Positions 1 through 16,413 of a DNA stretch of 32,233 bases are shown piece after piece. The position numbers were made by a program, and so were the translations under genes. Position 1 is the stretch's first letter, and the number at the start of each line of letters is the position of its first letter. Under the pieces are notes generated by a model. That model searched no databases and was not told the DNA's origin. It worked only from the letters and a program-made list of their open reading frames with translations. The stretch comes from Sulfuritalea sp. (lineage in GTDB: Bacteria; Pseudomonadota; Gammaproteobacteria; Burkholderiales; Rhodocyclaceae). Where the stretch lies: positions 1-32,233 of the forward strand of contig JAGXSN010000147.1 of assembly GCA_018333815.1 (NCBI GenBank). The letters are read 5' to 3'.

Positions 1-9
1 CCGCCCGCC

Positions 10-357
10 GTGGCGGGCGACGTCCACAAACGCGGCCCTGCCGCTCCCGCCGCGGCTCCGCAGCCGGCCTATCCGGTGCGCGCGGCGATGGCGAACTTTC
101 CCGTCGCGCTCTACGTGTCGGCGGATTGCGCCCAAGGCTGCCAGGAAGGCCGCGACTACCTGAGGCAGCGCGGCATACCATTCGCCGAAAAGAACGTCGC
201 CACCCGCGCGGAGGGCGAAGCGCTGAAGAAGCTGACCGGCGATGCGGAGGCGGTCGTGCCGGTGCTGGCGGTGGGGACAAAGACCGCCAGCGGCTGGCTG
301 CGGGGCGAGTGGCAGCGGCTGCTCGACGCCGCCGGCTACCCCAAGGAAAAACCTTAA
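10..357 (+). CDS. Glutaredoxin-like/thioredoxin-fold protein (5' end may lie outside the window)
   Basis: ORF FPVALYVSADCAQGCQEGRDYLRQRGIPFAEKNVATRAEGEALKKLTGDAEAVVPVLAVG resembles a glutaredoxin fold (C-x-x-x-C, then VxPVL-like cis-Pro region). N-terminus looks truncated by the window edge. Confidence 0.7.
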   Translation: MAGDVHKRGPAAPAAAPQPAYPVRAAMANFPVALYVSADCAQGCQEGRDYLRQRGIPFAEKNVATRAEGEALKKLTGDAEAVVPVLAVGTKTASGWLRGEWQRLLDAAGYPKEKP

Positions 358-716
358 CCCAGCAGAGCTGCCAGCTCGCGGTCGAGCAGGGCGGGGTCGC
401 CGCGATTGAGTTCGACCAGGCGGCGCAGATGCGTCATGCTGTCGAGGTCGATGCTCTCGCAGCGCAGCCCGACACGGCGGCCCTCGACATGGGCAACCGT
501 GGCGGCCATGTGGATCGCCGCATCCTGCGCCAGACCCAGGCTCAGCCTGCAGGACTCGCCCGGCCTGCCGATCCAGCCTTGCGGCGCTTCGATCAGGGCG
601 CCCTTGAGCGAAATGTCATGCAGCTCGGCCTCTGCGACCGATTCCTGGGTGACCAGTTGCACCGGAGACTGAAAATGCGCGCGCCAGAACTGGCGGCGGT
701 CTTGCCGTGCGGTCAT
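354..716 (-). CDS. PilZ domain protein
   Basis: 120 aa with RQDRR...[12 protein letters not shown], the PilZ-type DxSxxG motif. Confidence 0.75.
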   Translation of the reverse strand: MTARQDRRQFWRAHFQSPVQLVTQESVAEAELHDISLKGALIEAPQGWIGRPGESCRLSLGLAQDAAIHMAATVAHVEGRRVGLRCESIDLDSMTHLRRLVELNRGDPALLDRELAALLG

Positions 717-760
717 GGGTTTTCCCTGGCGCCCGAGTTCGATTGCGTATCATACCTCTC

Positions 761-1537
761 ATGAAGATCGCGACCTGGAACGTCAACTCGCTCAAGGTGC
801 GCCTGCCCCACGTGCTCGACTGGCTGGCCGCCGCCCAGCCCGACGCCCTGTGCCTGCAGGAGACCAAGACCGAGGACGGCGGTTTCCCCTTCAAGGACAT
901 CGAGGCGGCCGGCTATCGCGCCAGCCACAACGGGCAGAAGACCTACAACGGCGTGGCGATACTCGCGCGCGCCGAGCCGGCCGATGTCCTGCGTGATCTG
1001 CCGGATTTCGAGGATCCCCAGAAGCGCATCATCGCTGCCACGGTGGATGGCGTGAGGCTGGTCTGCGCCTACATGCCGAACGGCCAGGCGGTCGGCTCCG
1101 ACAAGTATGAATACAAGCTGAAGTGGCTGGCGGCGCTCGCCCGCTGGCTGGGCGAGGAGATGCAGCGCCATCCGCAGCTCGCCCTGCTGGGCGACTTCAA
1201 CATCGCGCCGGAAGACCGCGACGTGCACGATCCGCTGGCCTGGCAGGGGCAGATCCTCTGCAGCGAACCGGAGCGCGCGGCTTTCCGCAAGTTCGTCGGG
1301 ATGGGCTTCGCCGATGCCTTCCGGCTGTTCGAGCAGCCGGAAAAGAGCTTCTCGTGGTGGGATTACCGGATGATGGCCTTCCGCCGCAATCAGGGTTTGC
1401 GCATCGACCACATCCTCGTTTCGCCGGCGCTCGCGGCGCGCTGCCGCGCCTGCGGCATCGACCAGACGCCGCGCAAGCTGGAACGGCCTTCGGATCATGC
1501 GCCTGTGGTGGCCGAGTTCGCGGAGTTCGCCCCATGA
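761..1537 (+). CDS. xth: Exodeoxyribonuclease III
   Basis: [22 protein letters not shown]...QETKTED...[15 protein letters not shown]...[11 protein letters not shown]...[10 protein letters not shown]: complete ExoIII/APE motif set. ATG at 761 chosen over the upstream ORF start. Confidence 0.95.
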   Translation: MKIATWNVNSLKVRLPHVLDWLAAAQPDALCLQETKTEDGGFPFKDIEAAGYRASHNGQKTYNGVAILARAEPADVLRDLPDFEDPQKRIIAATVDGVRLVCAYMPNGQAVGSDKYEYKLKWLAALARWLGEEMQRHPQLALLGDFNIAPEDRDVHDPLAWQGQILCSEPERAAFRKFVGMGFADAFRLFEQPEKSFSWWDYRMMAFRRNQGLRIDHILVSPALAARCRACGIDQTPRKLERPSDHAPVVAEFAEFAP

Positions 1538-2172
1538 CCTTGTTCGAGCGGTATCCCGTCCTGCAGGAACTGCCCGCGCCGCTGCGGGACCGGCTGGCAG
1601 CCGAGGCGCAACCGATGACCGTGCCGGCCGGCACGCAGCTGTTCGACGAGCGCCAGCCGTGCCGGGGTTTTCCCTTCGTGCTGGCCGGCAGCATCCGCGT
1701 CGTCAAGCTGGCGGCGAACGGACGCGAACTGCCGCTCTACAAGGTGTTGCCGGGCGAGAGCTGCATCATCACCTCGAGCTGCCTGCTCGGCCATGCCGAC
1801 TACAACGCGCGCGGCCAGACCGAAAGCGAAACCACGCTGGTCATGCTGCCGCGCGCCCTGTTCGAGGACATGCTCGGCGCGGAGGTTTTCCGCAGCTTCG
1901 TCTTCGATCTGTTCGCCGAGCGCATTGCCGAACTCATGCAACTCGTCGAGGAGATCGCCTTCCGCAAGCTCGATCAGCGGCTGGCCCACCTGCTGCTCGG
2001 CAAGGGGCGCCAGCTGCACACGACGCACCAGCATCTCGCCGACGAGCTGGGCAGCGTGCGCGAGATGGTCAGCCGGCTGCTCAAGGGCTTCGCCGACCAG
2101 GGGCTGGTCAGGCTGGGGCGCGAACAGATCGAGATTCTCGATCCGGCCGGATTGCGGCGCATTGCGGGATGA
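1534..2172 (+). CDS. Crp/Fnr family transcriptional regulator
   Basis: [21 protein letters not shown]...cNMP-binding-like fold with [14 protein letters not shown]-terminal HTH ([22 protein letters not shown]). ATGA overlap with the xth stop. Confidence 0.88.
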   Translation: MTLFERYPVLQELPAPLRDRLAAEAQPMTVPAGTQLFDERQPCRGFPFVLAGSIRVVKLAANGRELPLYKVLPGESCIITSSCLLGHADYNARGQTESETTLVMLPRALFEDMLGAEVFRSFVFDLFAERIAELMQLVEEIAFRKLDQRLAHLLLGKGRQLHTTHQHLADELGSVREMVSRLLKGFADQGLVRLGREQIEILDPAGLRRIAG

Positions 2173-2194
2173 AAGTCGGCGCTGGCGGGACGGC
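2171..2194 (+). repeat. Copy A of dispersed ~24-bp element (gaaagtcggcgctggcgggacggc)
   Basis: Direct sequence match to the other copies; overlaps the stop codon of the Crp/Fnr gene. Confidence 0.7.
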
Positions 2195-2279
2195 GCCGGG
2201 AATGTGACATTGGTTACTGAACGGAAATAGTCGGAAATGCTCTAATCCCTGCGCATCCCACAACCCAAGGAGATTCGAA

Positions 2280-2480
2280 ATGAAAGCAAATGTTGGTGGC
2301 ATCGACCGCATCCTGCGCATCGTCGTCGGCCTTGCCCTGGTTGCCTGGGCGCTGATGGGCGGTCCCGTCTGGGCCTGGATCGGGGTCGTTCCTCTCGCTA
2401 CCGGACTGATCGGCTTCTGCCCGGTTTACCCCCTCCTCGGCATGAACACCTGCCCAAACACCTGCCCGATGAAGAAGTGA
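2280..2480 (+). CDS. DUF2892 (YgaP-like transmembrane domain) small membrane protein
   Basis: MKANVGGIDRILRIVVGLALVAWAL...GVVPLATGLIGFCPVYPLLGMNTC: characteristic DUF2892 pattern; AAGGAG ribosome binding site upstream. Confidence 0.85.
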   Translation: MKANVGGIDRILRIVVGLALVAWALMGGPVWAWIGVVPLATGLIGFCPVYPLLGMNTCPNTCPMKK

Positions 2481-2500
2481 GAGTCGATCTGCAGCCCGCA

Positions 2501-2526
2501 ACGGCGTGCCTCGGCACGCCGTTTTT
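2501..2526 (+). terminator. Rho-independent terminator
   Basis: acggcgtgcc-tc-ggcacgccgt followed by a T-tract (10-bp perfect stem). Confidence 0.9.
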
Positions 2527-2541
2527 GCTTAAAATGCGCGC

Positions 2542-3462
2542 ATGCTGAAACAACGCACCCTCAAGTCGATCGTTCGCACCACCGGTGTCGGCCTGCACTC
2601 CGGCGCCAAGGTGACGCTCGTCCTGCGTCCCGCCGCACCGGGCACGGGCATCGTGTTCCGGCGCGTCGATCTGGCGCCCGCCGTCGCCATCAAGGCCGAC
2701 CCGTTTGCCGTGGGCGACACGCGCCTGGCCTCGTGCCTCGAGAGGGACGGCGCGAAGCTCGGCACGGTCGAGCACCTGATGTCCGCCCTGGCCGGCCTGG
2801 GCATCGACAACCTCCACGTGGAGGTCGATGCCGAGGAGATCCCGATCCTCGACGGGTCGGCCGCGCCCTTCGTCTACCTGCTCCAGTCGGCCGGCATCGA
2901 GGAGCAGAACGCCCCGAAGCGGTTCATGCGCGTGAAGAAGGTCGTGGCGGTCAAGGACGGCGACAAGTGGGCGCGCCTGTCGCCCTACGAGGGATTTCGT
3001 GTCGAGTTCTCGATCCAGTTCAACCATCCGGCCGTCAATCGGTCGGGCGCCCGGGTCGCGGTAGACTTCGCCGACCAGTCCTACATCCGCGATATCGCGC
3101 GCGCGCGCACCTTCGGTTTCACCCAGGACGTGGAAACGATGCGGGCGCAGGGCCTGGCGCTCGGCGGCAGCCTGGAAAATGCGGTCGTGATGGACGAATA
3201 CCGCGTGCTGAACGCCGACGGCCTGCGTCTGCCGGACGAATTCGCGCGGCACAAGGCGCTCGATGCGGTTGGCGATCTCTACCTGGCCGGCGCGCCCCTG
3301 CTGGGGGCCTTCAGCGCCCACAAATCCGGCCATGCGCTCAACAACAGGCTGCTGCGCGCCCTGCTGTCCGACGCTGCCGCCTGGGAATGGGCGACGTTCG
3401 AGCGGCCGGACGCGACCCCGGCGCGCGTGGCCCGGCTGTTTCCCGACGTCCGGTTTGCATGA
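2542..3462 (+). CDS. lpxC: UDP-3-O-acyl-N-acetylglucosamine deacetylase
   Basis: [26 protein letters not shown]...[14 protein letters not shown]...LDGSAAPFV...[14 protein letters not shown]...SGHALNN. Confidence 0.97.
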   Translation: MLKQRTLKSIVRTTGVGLHSGAKVTLVLRPAAPGTGIVFRRVDLAPAVAIKADPFAVGDTRLASCLERDGAKLGTVEHLMSALAGLGIDNLHVEVDAEEIPILDGSAAPFVYLLQSAGIEEQNAPKRFMRVKKVVAVKDGDKWARLSPYEGFRVEFSIQFNHPAVNRSGARVAVDFADQSYIRDIARARTFGFTQDVETMRAQGLALGGSLENAVVMDEYRVLNADGLRLPDEFARHKALDAVGDLYLAGAPLLGAFSAHKSGHALNNRLLRALLSDAAAWEWATFERPDATPARVARLFPDVRFA

Positions 3463-3647
3463 TCGTTCTCCTGCGCATCGTCGCCATCCTCGCGGCGGTC
3501 GCCATCGCAGCCAGCGTGGTCGCCTATCTGTTCAGCGGCGACCGCAGGTACCTCGGCTATGCCTGGCGCGTTGCCAAGCTTGCGCTGATCCTTGCGCTGA
3601 TCCTGTTTGCGCTCCTGGCGCTCGAGCGCCTGGCCGTTTTCGTCTAG
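3459..3647 (+). CDS. Small membrane protein of unknown function
   Basis: [66 protein letters not shown] overlap with lpxC; two predicted hydrophobic segments. Confidence 0.7.
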   Translation: MIVLLRIVAILAAVAIAASVVAYLFSGDRRYLGYAWRVAKLALILALILFALLALERLAVFV

Positions 3648-4120
3648 GCGTTTTTCAGAAAACCTTCCAGCGCGCGGCGGAGGGGAGAATCCGGGGGTAG
3701 CCCGGCGGCCAGCGAGGTTAGTGAGCGCTTCGATGGAACGCTGAGAAATTTTGGCCGTTTTTCCTGGGGTTGCGAGAAACAGCGACGGCCGGGTTGCACC
3801 CGCACCTCGATTCCGCTAACCTCCGCCCCCTGTTGAACCAGACTCTCGGCGAGCCGGGGCGCCAACTGCCTCAGCTTGACCGCAACCGCGCCGCTATCGG
3901 CGTGGATAACGACTTTGCCCCGCTTGAGATTGGCGACGCGCGTGCCCGGCGCGAGGTGGGCAGGCAGGGCGGCGTCGAGCAGGATTTGCAGCTGTCGCAG
4001 GCGGTCGGCCTGGTCCGCAAGCCGGACGAAGCTTTCGCTGGCGACGAGATGGTCTTTCAACGAGCTTCGTTGACTCGATGACGGGCTGACCGGCAGACGG
4101 GTTTTCTGGCGCAGTGGCAT
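3644..4120 (-). CDS. DUF721 / DciA-like protein
   Basis: MPLRQKTRLPV...LRQLQILLDAALPAHLAPGTRVANLKRGKVVIHADSGAVAVKLRQLAPRLAESL: DUF721 pattern. Internal ATG at 4120 chosen as the more likely start. Confidence 0.75.
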   Translation of the reverse strand: MPLRQKTRLPVSPSSSQRSSLKDHLVASESFVRLADQADRLRQLQILLDAALPAHLAPGTRVANLKRGKVVIHADSGAVAVKLRQLAPRLAESLVQQGAEVSGIEVRVQPGRRCFSQPQEKRPKFLSVPSKRSLTSLAAGLPPDSPLRRALEGFLKNA

Positions 4121-4166
4121 GTCGGTGCGGCGGCGTGTTTGAAAAGCTTGCAGGGAGAGTATACGC

Positions 4167-5105
4167 GTGCAGATCATCCTGGTTTCCAATCACATGGCCA
4201 AGGCCCGCAGCATCACGCTGACGGGACGTCACCTGGCGGCGGTCACGACCCTGCTGGTCGCCACGGTGCTGGCGCTGTCCTCGGTGTTTTCCTATCTCGC
4301 CGTGCGGCATGCCGCCGAGATACGCCTGCCCTTCCTGCAGGACAAGCTGGAGAGCATCGGCGCCGCGGAAGCGGTCAAGACGCGCGAGATGGTGCGCGAG
4401 CACCTCGCCAACATGGCGGCCCGCCTTGGCCAGATGCAAGGCCAGATCCTGCAGCTCGACACCCTGGGCGAACGGCTGGCCGGCATGGCGGGCGTCAAGA
4501 TCAAGGACATCGGACCGGCGCCGGAAGCCAAAGACGGGCGCGGCGGCCCCTTGCAGCGTCCGGACAGCGTCGATCCCCATGCCCTGCAGCGGGCGCTCGA
4601 CGAACTGGCGCGTCAGGTCGAGTTCCGCAGCGAGAAGCTGGTCGCGCTCGAAAGCCGGATTCTCGAAGAACGCATCCGCAAGAGCATGCTGCCGACCTCC
4701 CTGCCGATCCGCGACGGCGCGATCTCTTCCGGTTTCGGCTGGCGCAAGGATCCCTTCACCGGACAGTCGGCGCTGCATGAAGGGGTTGACTTTCCGGCCG
4801 AGCCCGGCACCCCGATCTATGCCGCCGCCGCCGGCATCGTCATCGACGTCGAGCGTCACCCGCAATACGGCAACGTCGTGGACATCGATCATGGCAACGG
4901 TCTGGTGACGCGCTACGCCCATGCCGCGTTCGTGCTGGTCCGTCCGGGCGAACTCGTCAAACACGGACAGCATATCGCGGCCGTCGGCAATACTGGCCGC
5001 TCGACCGGGCCGCATCTGCATTTCGAGGTGCTGCTCGGCGGCGTGCCGCAGAATCCGATGCGTTTTCTCGACCGGCCCGCCCGCCAGCAGTTCGCGCGGC
5101 GCTGA
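4167..5105 (+). CDS. M23 family metallopeptidase (LytM domain)
   Basis: SSGFGWRKDPFTGQSALHEGVDFPAEPGTPIYAAAAGIV...YGNVVDIDHGNGLVTRYAH...VGNTGRSTGPHLHFEV: M23 motifs; N-terminal TM and coiled coil. Confidence 0.93.
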   Translation: MQIILVSNHMAKARSITLTGRHLAAVTTLLVATVLALSSVFSYLAVRHAAEIRLPFLQDKLESIGAAEAVKTREMVREHLANMAARLGQMQGQILQLDTLGERLAGMAGVKIKDIGPAPEAKDGRGGPLQRPDSVDPHALQRALDELARQVEFRSEKLVALESRILEERIRKSMLPTSLPIRDGAISSGFGWRKDPFTGQSALHEGVDFPAEPGTPIYAAAAGIVIDVERHPQYGNVVDIDHGNGLVTRYAHAAFVLVRPGELVKHGQHIAAVGNTGRSTGPHLHFEVLLGGVPQNPMRFLDRPARQQFARR

Positions 5106-5160
5106 GCCCGCCGGGGCGGGGTGATAGAATCGGCGGTCTGTCCGTCAGTCCGCCCGTTTC

Positions 5161-7893
<2,733 letters not shown>

Positions 7894-7897
7894 GCCG

Positions 7898-8956
7898 ATG
7901 GACCCTCCGCTGCAAACCATTCGGGAGGATGGCGCGGCGGTGGTCATCCTCGATCAGACCCGGCTGCCGCGCGAGACGGCCTTCGTCCGCCTCGGGACGC
8001 TGGCCGACGCGGCGCGGGCGATCCGGGTCATGCAGGTGCGCGGCGCGCCGCTGATCGGCGCCACGGCGGCCTACGGCGTCGCATTGGGTTTGCAGGAAGG
8101 CCTGCCCCTCGCACGCATCATCGCCACGCTGGCCGCGACGCGGCCGACCGCGGTCAATCTGCGCTGGGCGCTGGAGCGCATGCGCAGCGCGCTCGAAAAG
8201 TGCCGCCCTGCGGGCGTCCAACCAAACGGGCTGCGCGAAGAGGGACTGCCTGCTGGCGCAGGCGCGTTGTCGGCGTTGGCGGGACGGCAGGATCTCGCCT
8301 GGGATGAAGCGCGCGCCATCGCCCGGGAAGATGCCGAGGCGAATGCCGCGATCGGCCGGCACGGACTGGAGATACTCAAACCCGTCGCCGCGATGAAAGA
8401 CCGTGTCGAGGTCATGACCCACTGCAATGCCGGCTGGCTGGCGACCGTGGCGCACGGCACCGCGCTCGCCCCGATCTACGCCGCGCACGCCGCGGGCCTG
8501 GCCGTGCATGTCTGGGTTTCGGAAACGCGGCCGCGCAACCAGGGCCAGCTCACCGCCTGGGAACTGGCCCGGGCCGGCATTGCCCATACCTTCATCGCCG
8601 ATAATGCCGCCGGACTGTTGATGATGCAGGGCCAGGTCGATTGCGTGATCGTCGGCGCCGACCGCATCGCGGCGAACGGCGACACGGCGAACAAGATCGG
8701 CACCTATCTCAAGGCCCTGGCGGCGCGCGCGCACGGCGTGCCCTTCTATGTCGCGGCGCCGGTCTCGACCATCGACTTCACCTGTCCCGACGGTATGCAC
8801 ATTCCCATCGAGGAGCGTTCCGCCGCAGAGTTCGGCGCGCTCCATACGCCGGTCGCCAACCCGGCCTTCGACGTGACGCCGGCGGTGCTGATCGCCGGCA
8901 TCGTCACCGAGCACGGCAGCGTGCCGGCCGATCAGCTGGCACGGGTGAAACCGTGA
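7898..8956 (+). CDS. mtnA: S-methyl-5-thioribose-1-phosphate isomerase (with atypical internal insertion)
   Basis: LPRETAFVRLGTLADAARAIRVMQVRGAPLIGATAAYGVALG...MTHCNAGWLATVAHGTALAPIYAAHAAG...VWVSETRPRNQG...DCVIVGADRIAANGDTANKIGTY. Confidence 0.95.
   Translation: MDPPLQTIREDGAAVVILDQTRLPRETAFVRLGTLADAARAIRVMQVRGAPLIGATAAYGVALGLQEGLPLARIIATLAATRPTAVNLRWALERMRSALEKCRPAGVQPNGLREEGLPAGAGALSALAGRQDLAWDEARAIAREDAEANAAIGRHGLEILKPVAAMKDRVEVMTHCNAGWLATVAHGTALAPIYAAHAAGLAVHVWVSETRPRNQGQLTAWELARAGIAHTFIADNAAGLLMMQGQVDCVIVGADRIAANGDTANKIGTYLKALAARAHGVPFYVAAPVSTIDFTCPDGMHIPIEERSAAEFGALHTPVANPAFDVTPAVLIAGIVTEHGSVPADQLARVKP
8266..8288 (+). repeat. Copy B of dispersed element, inside mtnA (gttgtcggcgttggcgggacggc)
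   Basis: Match to the core GTCGGCGYTGGCGGGACGGC; lies in a region without evident MtnA homology. Confidence 0.6.
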
Positions 8957-9672
8957 GCGACCTGGCTGCCGAGGTATTGGCGACTGCCCGCCAGATGAAC
9001 GCCGTCGGCATCAATCGCGGCGCGGCGGGCAACGTCAGTGTGCGTGACGGCGATGGATTCATCATCACGCCGACCGGCATGGCCTACGACGAGTGTCGGC
9101 CGCAGGACATGGTTCGCGTGAAAGTCGGCGCCGGGCCGTCCCAAGCCGACGCCCCCCCCGTGGGGGGCAGCGAGCCGGGGTTGCGAGCGCGGGGGGCCAA
9201 CAGTGTCGGCGCTGGCGCGACGGCGCAAGGGCGCCGCCAGCCCTCGTCGGAGTGGCGCTTCCACCGCGACATCTACGCCGCACGGCCCGAGGCGGGCGCG
9301 ATTCTCCATGCGCATGCGCCGTTCGCCACGGCGCTGGCCTGCCAGTCGATCGAGCTCCCGCCGTTCCACTACATGATCGCGCGCTTCGGCGGCGACTCGG
9401 TGCGCTGCGCGCGCTATGCGACCTTCGGCACGCAGGAACTGTCCGACGCCATGCTGGACGCGCTGCGGGAACGGCGCGCCTGCCTGATGGCGCATCACGG
9501 CATGGCGGTGTTCGGCGCCGACCTCAAGGAAGCGCTGGCGCTGGCGGTCGAGCTCGAATCGCTGTGCGAGCAGTATTGGCGCGTGCTGCAGCTGGGTGCG
9601 CCAATACTGCTGCCGGCCGACGAGATGGCGCGCGTGATCGAGAAATTTCGCGCCTACGGCAGGCAGGACTGA
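8953..9672 (+). CDS. Class II aldolase/adducin family protein (with atypical internal insertion)
   Basis: GTG start overlapping the mtnA stop (GTGA). NRGAAGNVSVRDGDGFIITPTGMAYDE...PSSEWRFHRDIYAARPEAGAILHAHAPFATALAC...LMAHHGMAVFGADLKEALALAVELESLCEQY. Confidence 0.9.
   Translation: MSDLAAEVLATARQMNAVGINRGAAGNVSVRDGDGFIITPTGMAYDECRPQDMVRVKVGAGPSQADAPPVGGSEPGLRARGANSVGAGATAQGRRQPSSEWRFHRDIYAARPEAGAILHAHAPFATALACQSIELPPFHYMIARFGGDSVRCARYATFGTQELSDAMLDALRERRACLMAHHGMAVFGADLKEALALAVELESLCEQYWRVLQLGAPILLPADEMARVIEKFRAYGRQD
9121..9240 (+). repeat. Composite in-frame repeat insertion in the aldolase gene (two core-like copies flanking a G/C-rich palindrome)
   Basis: aaagtcggcgccgggccgtccc (from 9121) and agtgtcggcgctggcgcgacggc (9202-9224) bracket gcccccc-ccgt-ggggggc (9151-9168 region). 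Encodes low-complexity KVGAGPSQADAPPVGGSEPGLRARGANSVGAGATAQGRRQ. Confidence 0.6.
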
Positions 9673-9685
9673 CGCCGCCGCGCGC

Positions 9686-10161
9686 CTATTCGTAGCGCAC
9701 GTCGAGGATTTCGTACTCGCGGCGGCCGCCGGGCGTGTGCACCTCGACCACGTCGCCGGCGAACTTGCCGATCAGCGCGCGCGCCACCGGCGAATTGAGC
9801 GAAATCTTGCCCTGGCGGAGGTCGGCCTCGTCGTCGCCGACGATCTGATAGGCGACGGTCCGGCCCGCGTCGGCATCCTCCAGCTCGACCGTGGCGCCGA
9901 AGACGGCGCGGCCGTCGGCGTCGAGCGCGCGCGGGTCGATGATCTGCGCGTGGGCGAGCTTGCCTTCGACTTCGGCGATGCGCCCTTCGAGAAAGGCCTG
10001 GCGCTCCTTGGCGGCGTCGTACTCGGCGTTCTCGGAGAGGTCGCCGTGCGAGCGGGCCTCGGCGATCGCGGCGATCACGGCGGGGCGCTCGACGGTCTTG
10101 AGGCGCTTCAATTCCTCGCGCAGCTGCTCGGCGCCGCGCAGGGTGATGGGTACTTTCCCGC

Positions 10162-10165
<4 letters not shown>
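9686..10165 (-). CDS. greA: Transcription elongation factor GreA
   Basis: [63 protein letters not shown]. Confidence 0.97.
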
Positions 10166-13405
<3,240 letters not shown>

Positions 13406-13413
<8 letters not shown>

Positions 13414-14566
13414 GTTTGCGCTCCGTCATGAGCTTGATGAAGCGGTCGAAGAGGTAAGCGACATCGTGCGGGCCGGGGCTGGCCTCGGGGTGACCCTGGA
13501 AGCACAGCGCCGGGCGGTCGGTCCAGGCCAGGCCTTGCAGGCTGCCGTCGAACAAGGAGACGTGCGTCACCTTGATGTTGGCCGGCAAGGTCGCCGGATC
13601 GGCGGCGAAACCGTGGTTCTGGCTGGTGATCAGCACCTGGCCGGAGTCGAGATCCTTGACCGGGTGGTTCGCGCCGTGGTGACCGAACTTCATCTTGAGC
13701 GTTTTTCCGCCGCCGGCCAGCGCCATCAGCTGGTGGCCGAGGCAGATGCCGAAAGTGGGCAGTTTCTCGTCGAGGAAAGTGCGGATGGCATTGATGGCGT
13801 AATCGCAGGGCTCGGGATCGCCGGGACCGTTGGAGAGGAACACGCCGTCCGGATTCATGGCCAGCACCGCGCCGGCCGGCGTCTGCGCCGGCACCACGGT
13901 GAGCCTGCAGCCGCGCGAAGCCAGCATGCGCAGGATGTTGCGCTTGACGCCGAAGTCGTAGGCCACCACGTGGAAATGAGCGTGGAACTTGTCCTGCGCG
14001 GGCGCCGTATAGCCGGCGCCGAGTTTCCATTCGCCCTCGGTCCAGGCGTAGGGCTTGGCGACCGTGACGACCTTGGCGAGGTCCATGCCGGCGAGGCCGG
14101 GGAATGCGCGCGCCTGGGCAACCGCTTCATCCGCGTTCAGGTTCTCCCCGGTCATCAGGCAGCCTGACTGCGCTCCCTTTTCCCGCAGGATGCGCGTGAG
14201 TTTGCGGGTGTCGATGTCGGCGATGCCGACGACGTTGCCGGCCTTCAGATAGTCGGAAAGAGTCTGTTCGGAACGGAAGTTCGAGGCCAGCAGCGGCAGG
14301 TCGCGGATCACCAGGCCGGCGGCGTAGATGCGGCTGGCGTCTCCACCTTCCACGTCTTCGCGATTGACGCCGGTGTTGCCGATGTGCGGGTAGGTGAGGG
14401 TGACGATCTGGCGCGTGTAGGAGGGGTCCGTGAGGATTTCCTGGTAGCCGGTCATGGCAGTGTTGAACACCGCCTCGCCGACGCTGGCGCCCGCTGCGCC
14501 GATGCCCCTGCCCCGAAATACCGTCCCGTCGGCGAGAGCAAGCAAGGCGGACGGGAATGCGGTCAA
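13406..14566 (-). CDS. carA: Carbamoyl-phosphate synthase small subunit
   Basis: [62 protein letters not shown]...[16 protein letters not shown]...[13 protein letters not shown]. Confidence 0.97.
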
Positions 14567-14594
14567 AATCGGGCTCCTGGGCGATTGTTGCGAT

Positions 14595-14625
14595 GCACCA
14601 ACCCCGTCAAAACAGGGTGTTGGTC
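14595..14625 (-). promoter_or_regulatory. Hairpin in the carA 5' leader region
   Basis: accaaccccgtcaaaacagggtgttggt: arms ACCAAC/GTTGGT plus CCC/GGG, with outer TGCGA/TCGCA possible. Confidence 0.4.
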
Positions 14626-14693
14626 AAACCGTCGCATTGTAGCCGATTTCTGCCCCTTGGGCTAAAGGGGCTGCCCGGGCGGCGGCCTTACCC

Positions 14694-16386
<1,693 letters not shown>

Positions 16387-16413
16387 TTATCGCCACGGCT
16401 TGATCGGACCGGG

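Noticed and set aside
14651-14672. GCCCCTT...AAGGGGC hairpin between dapB and carA as a terminator
   Set aside because: Stem is plausible but no T-tract follows on the minus strand; too weak to call.
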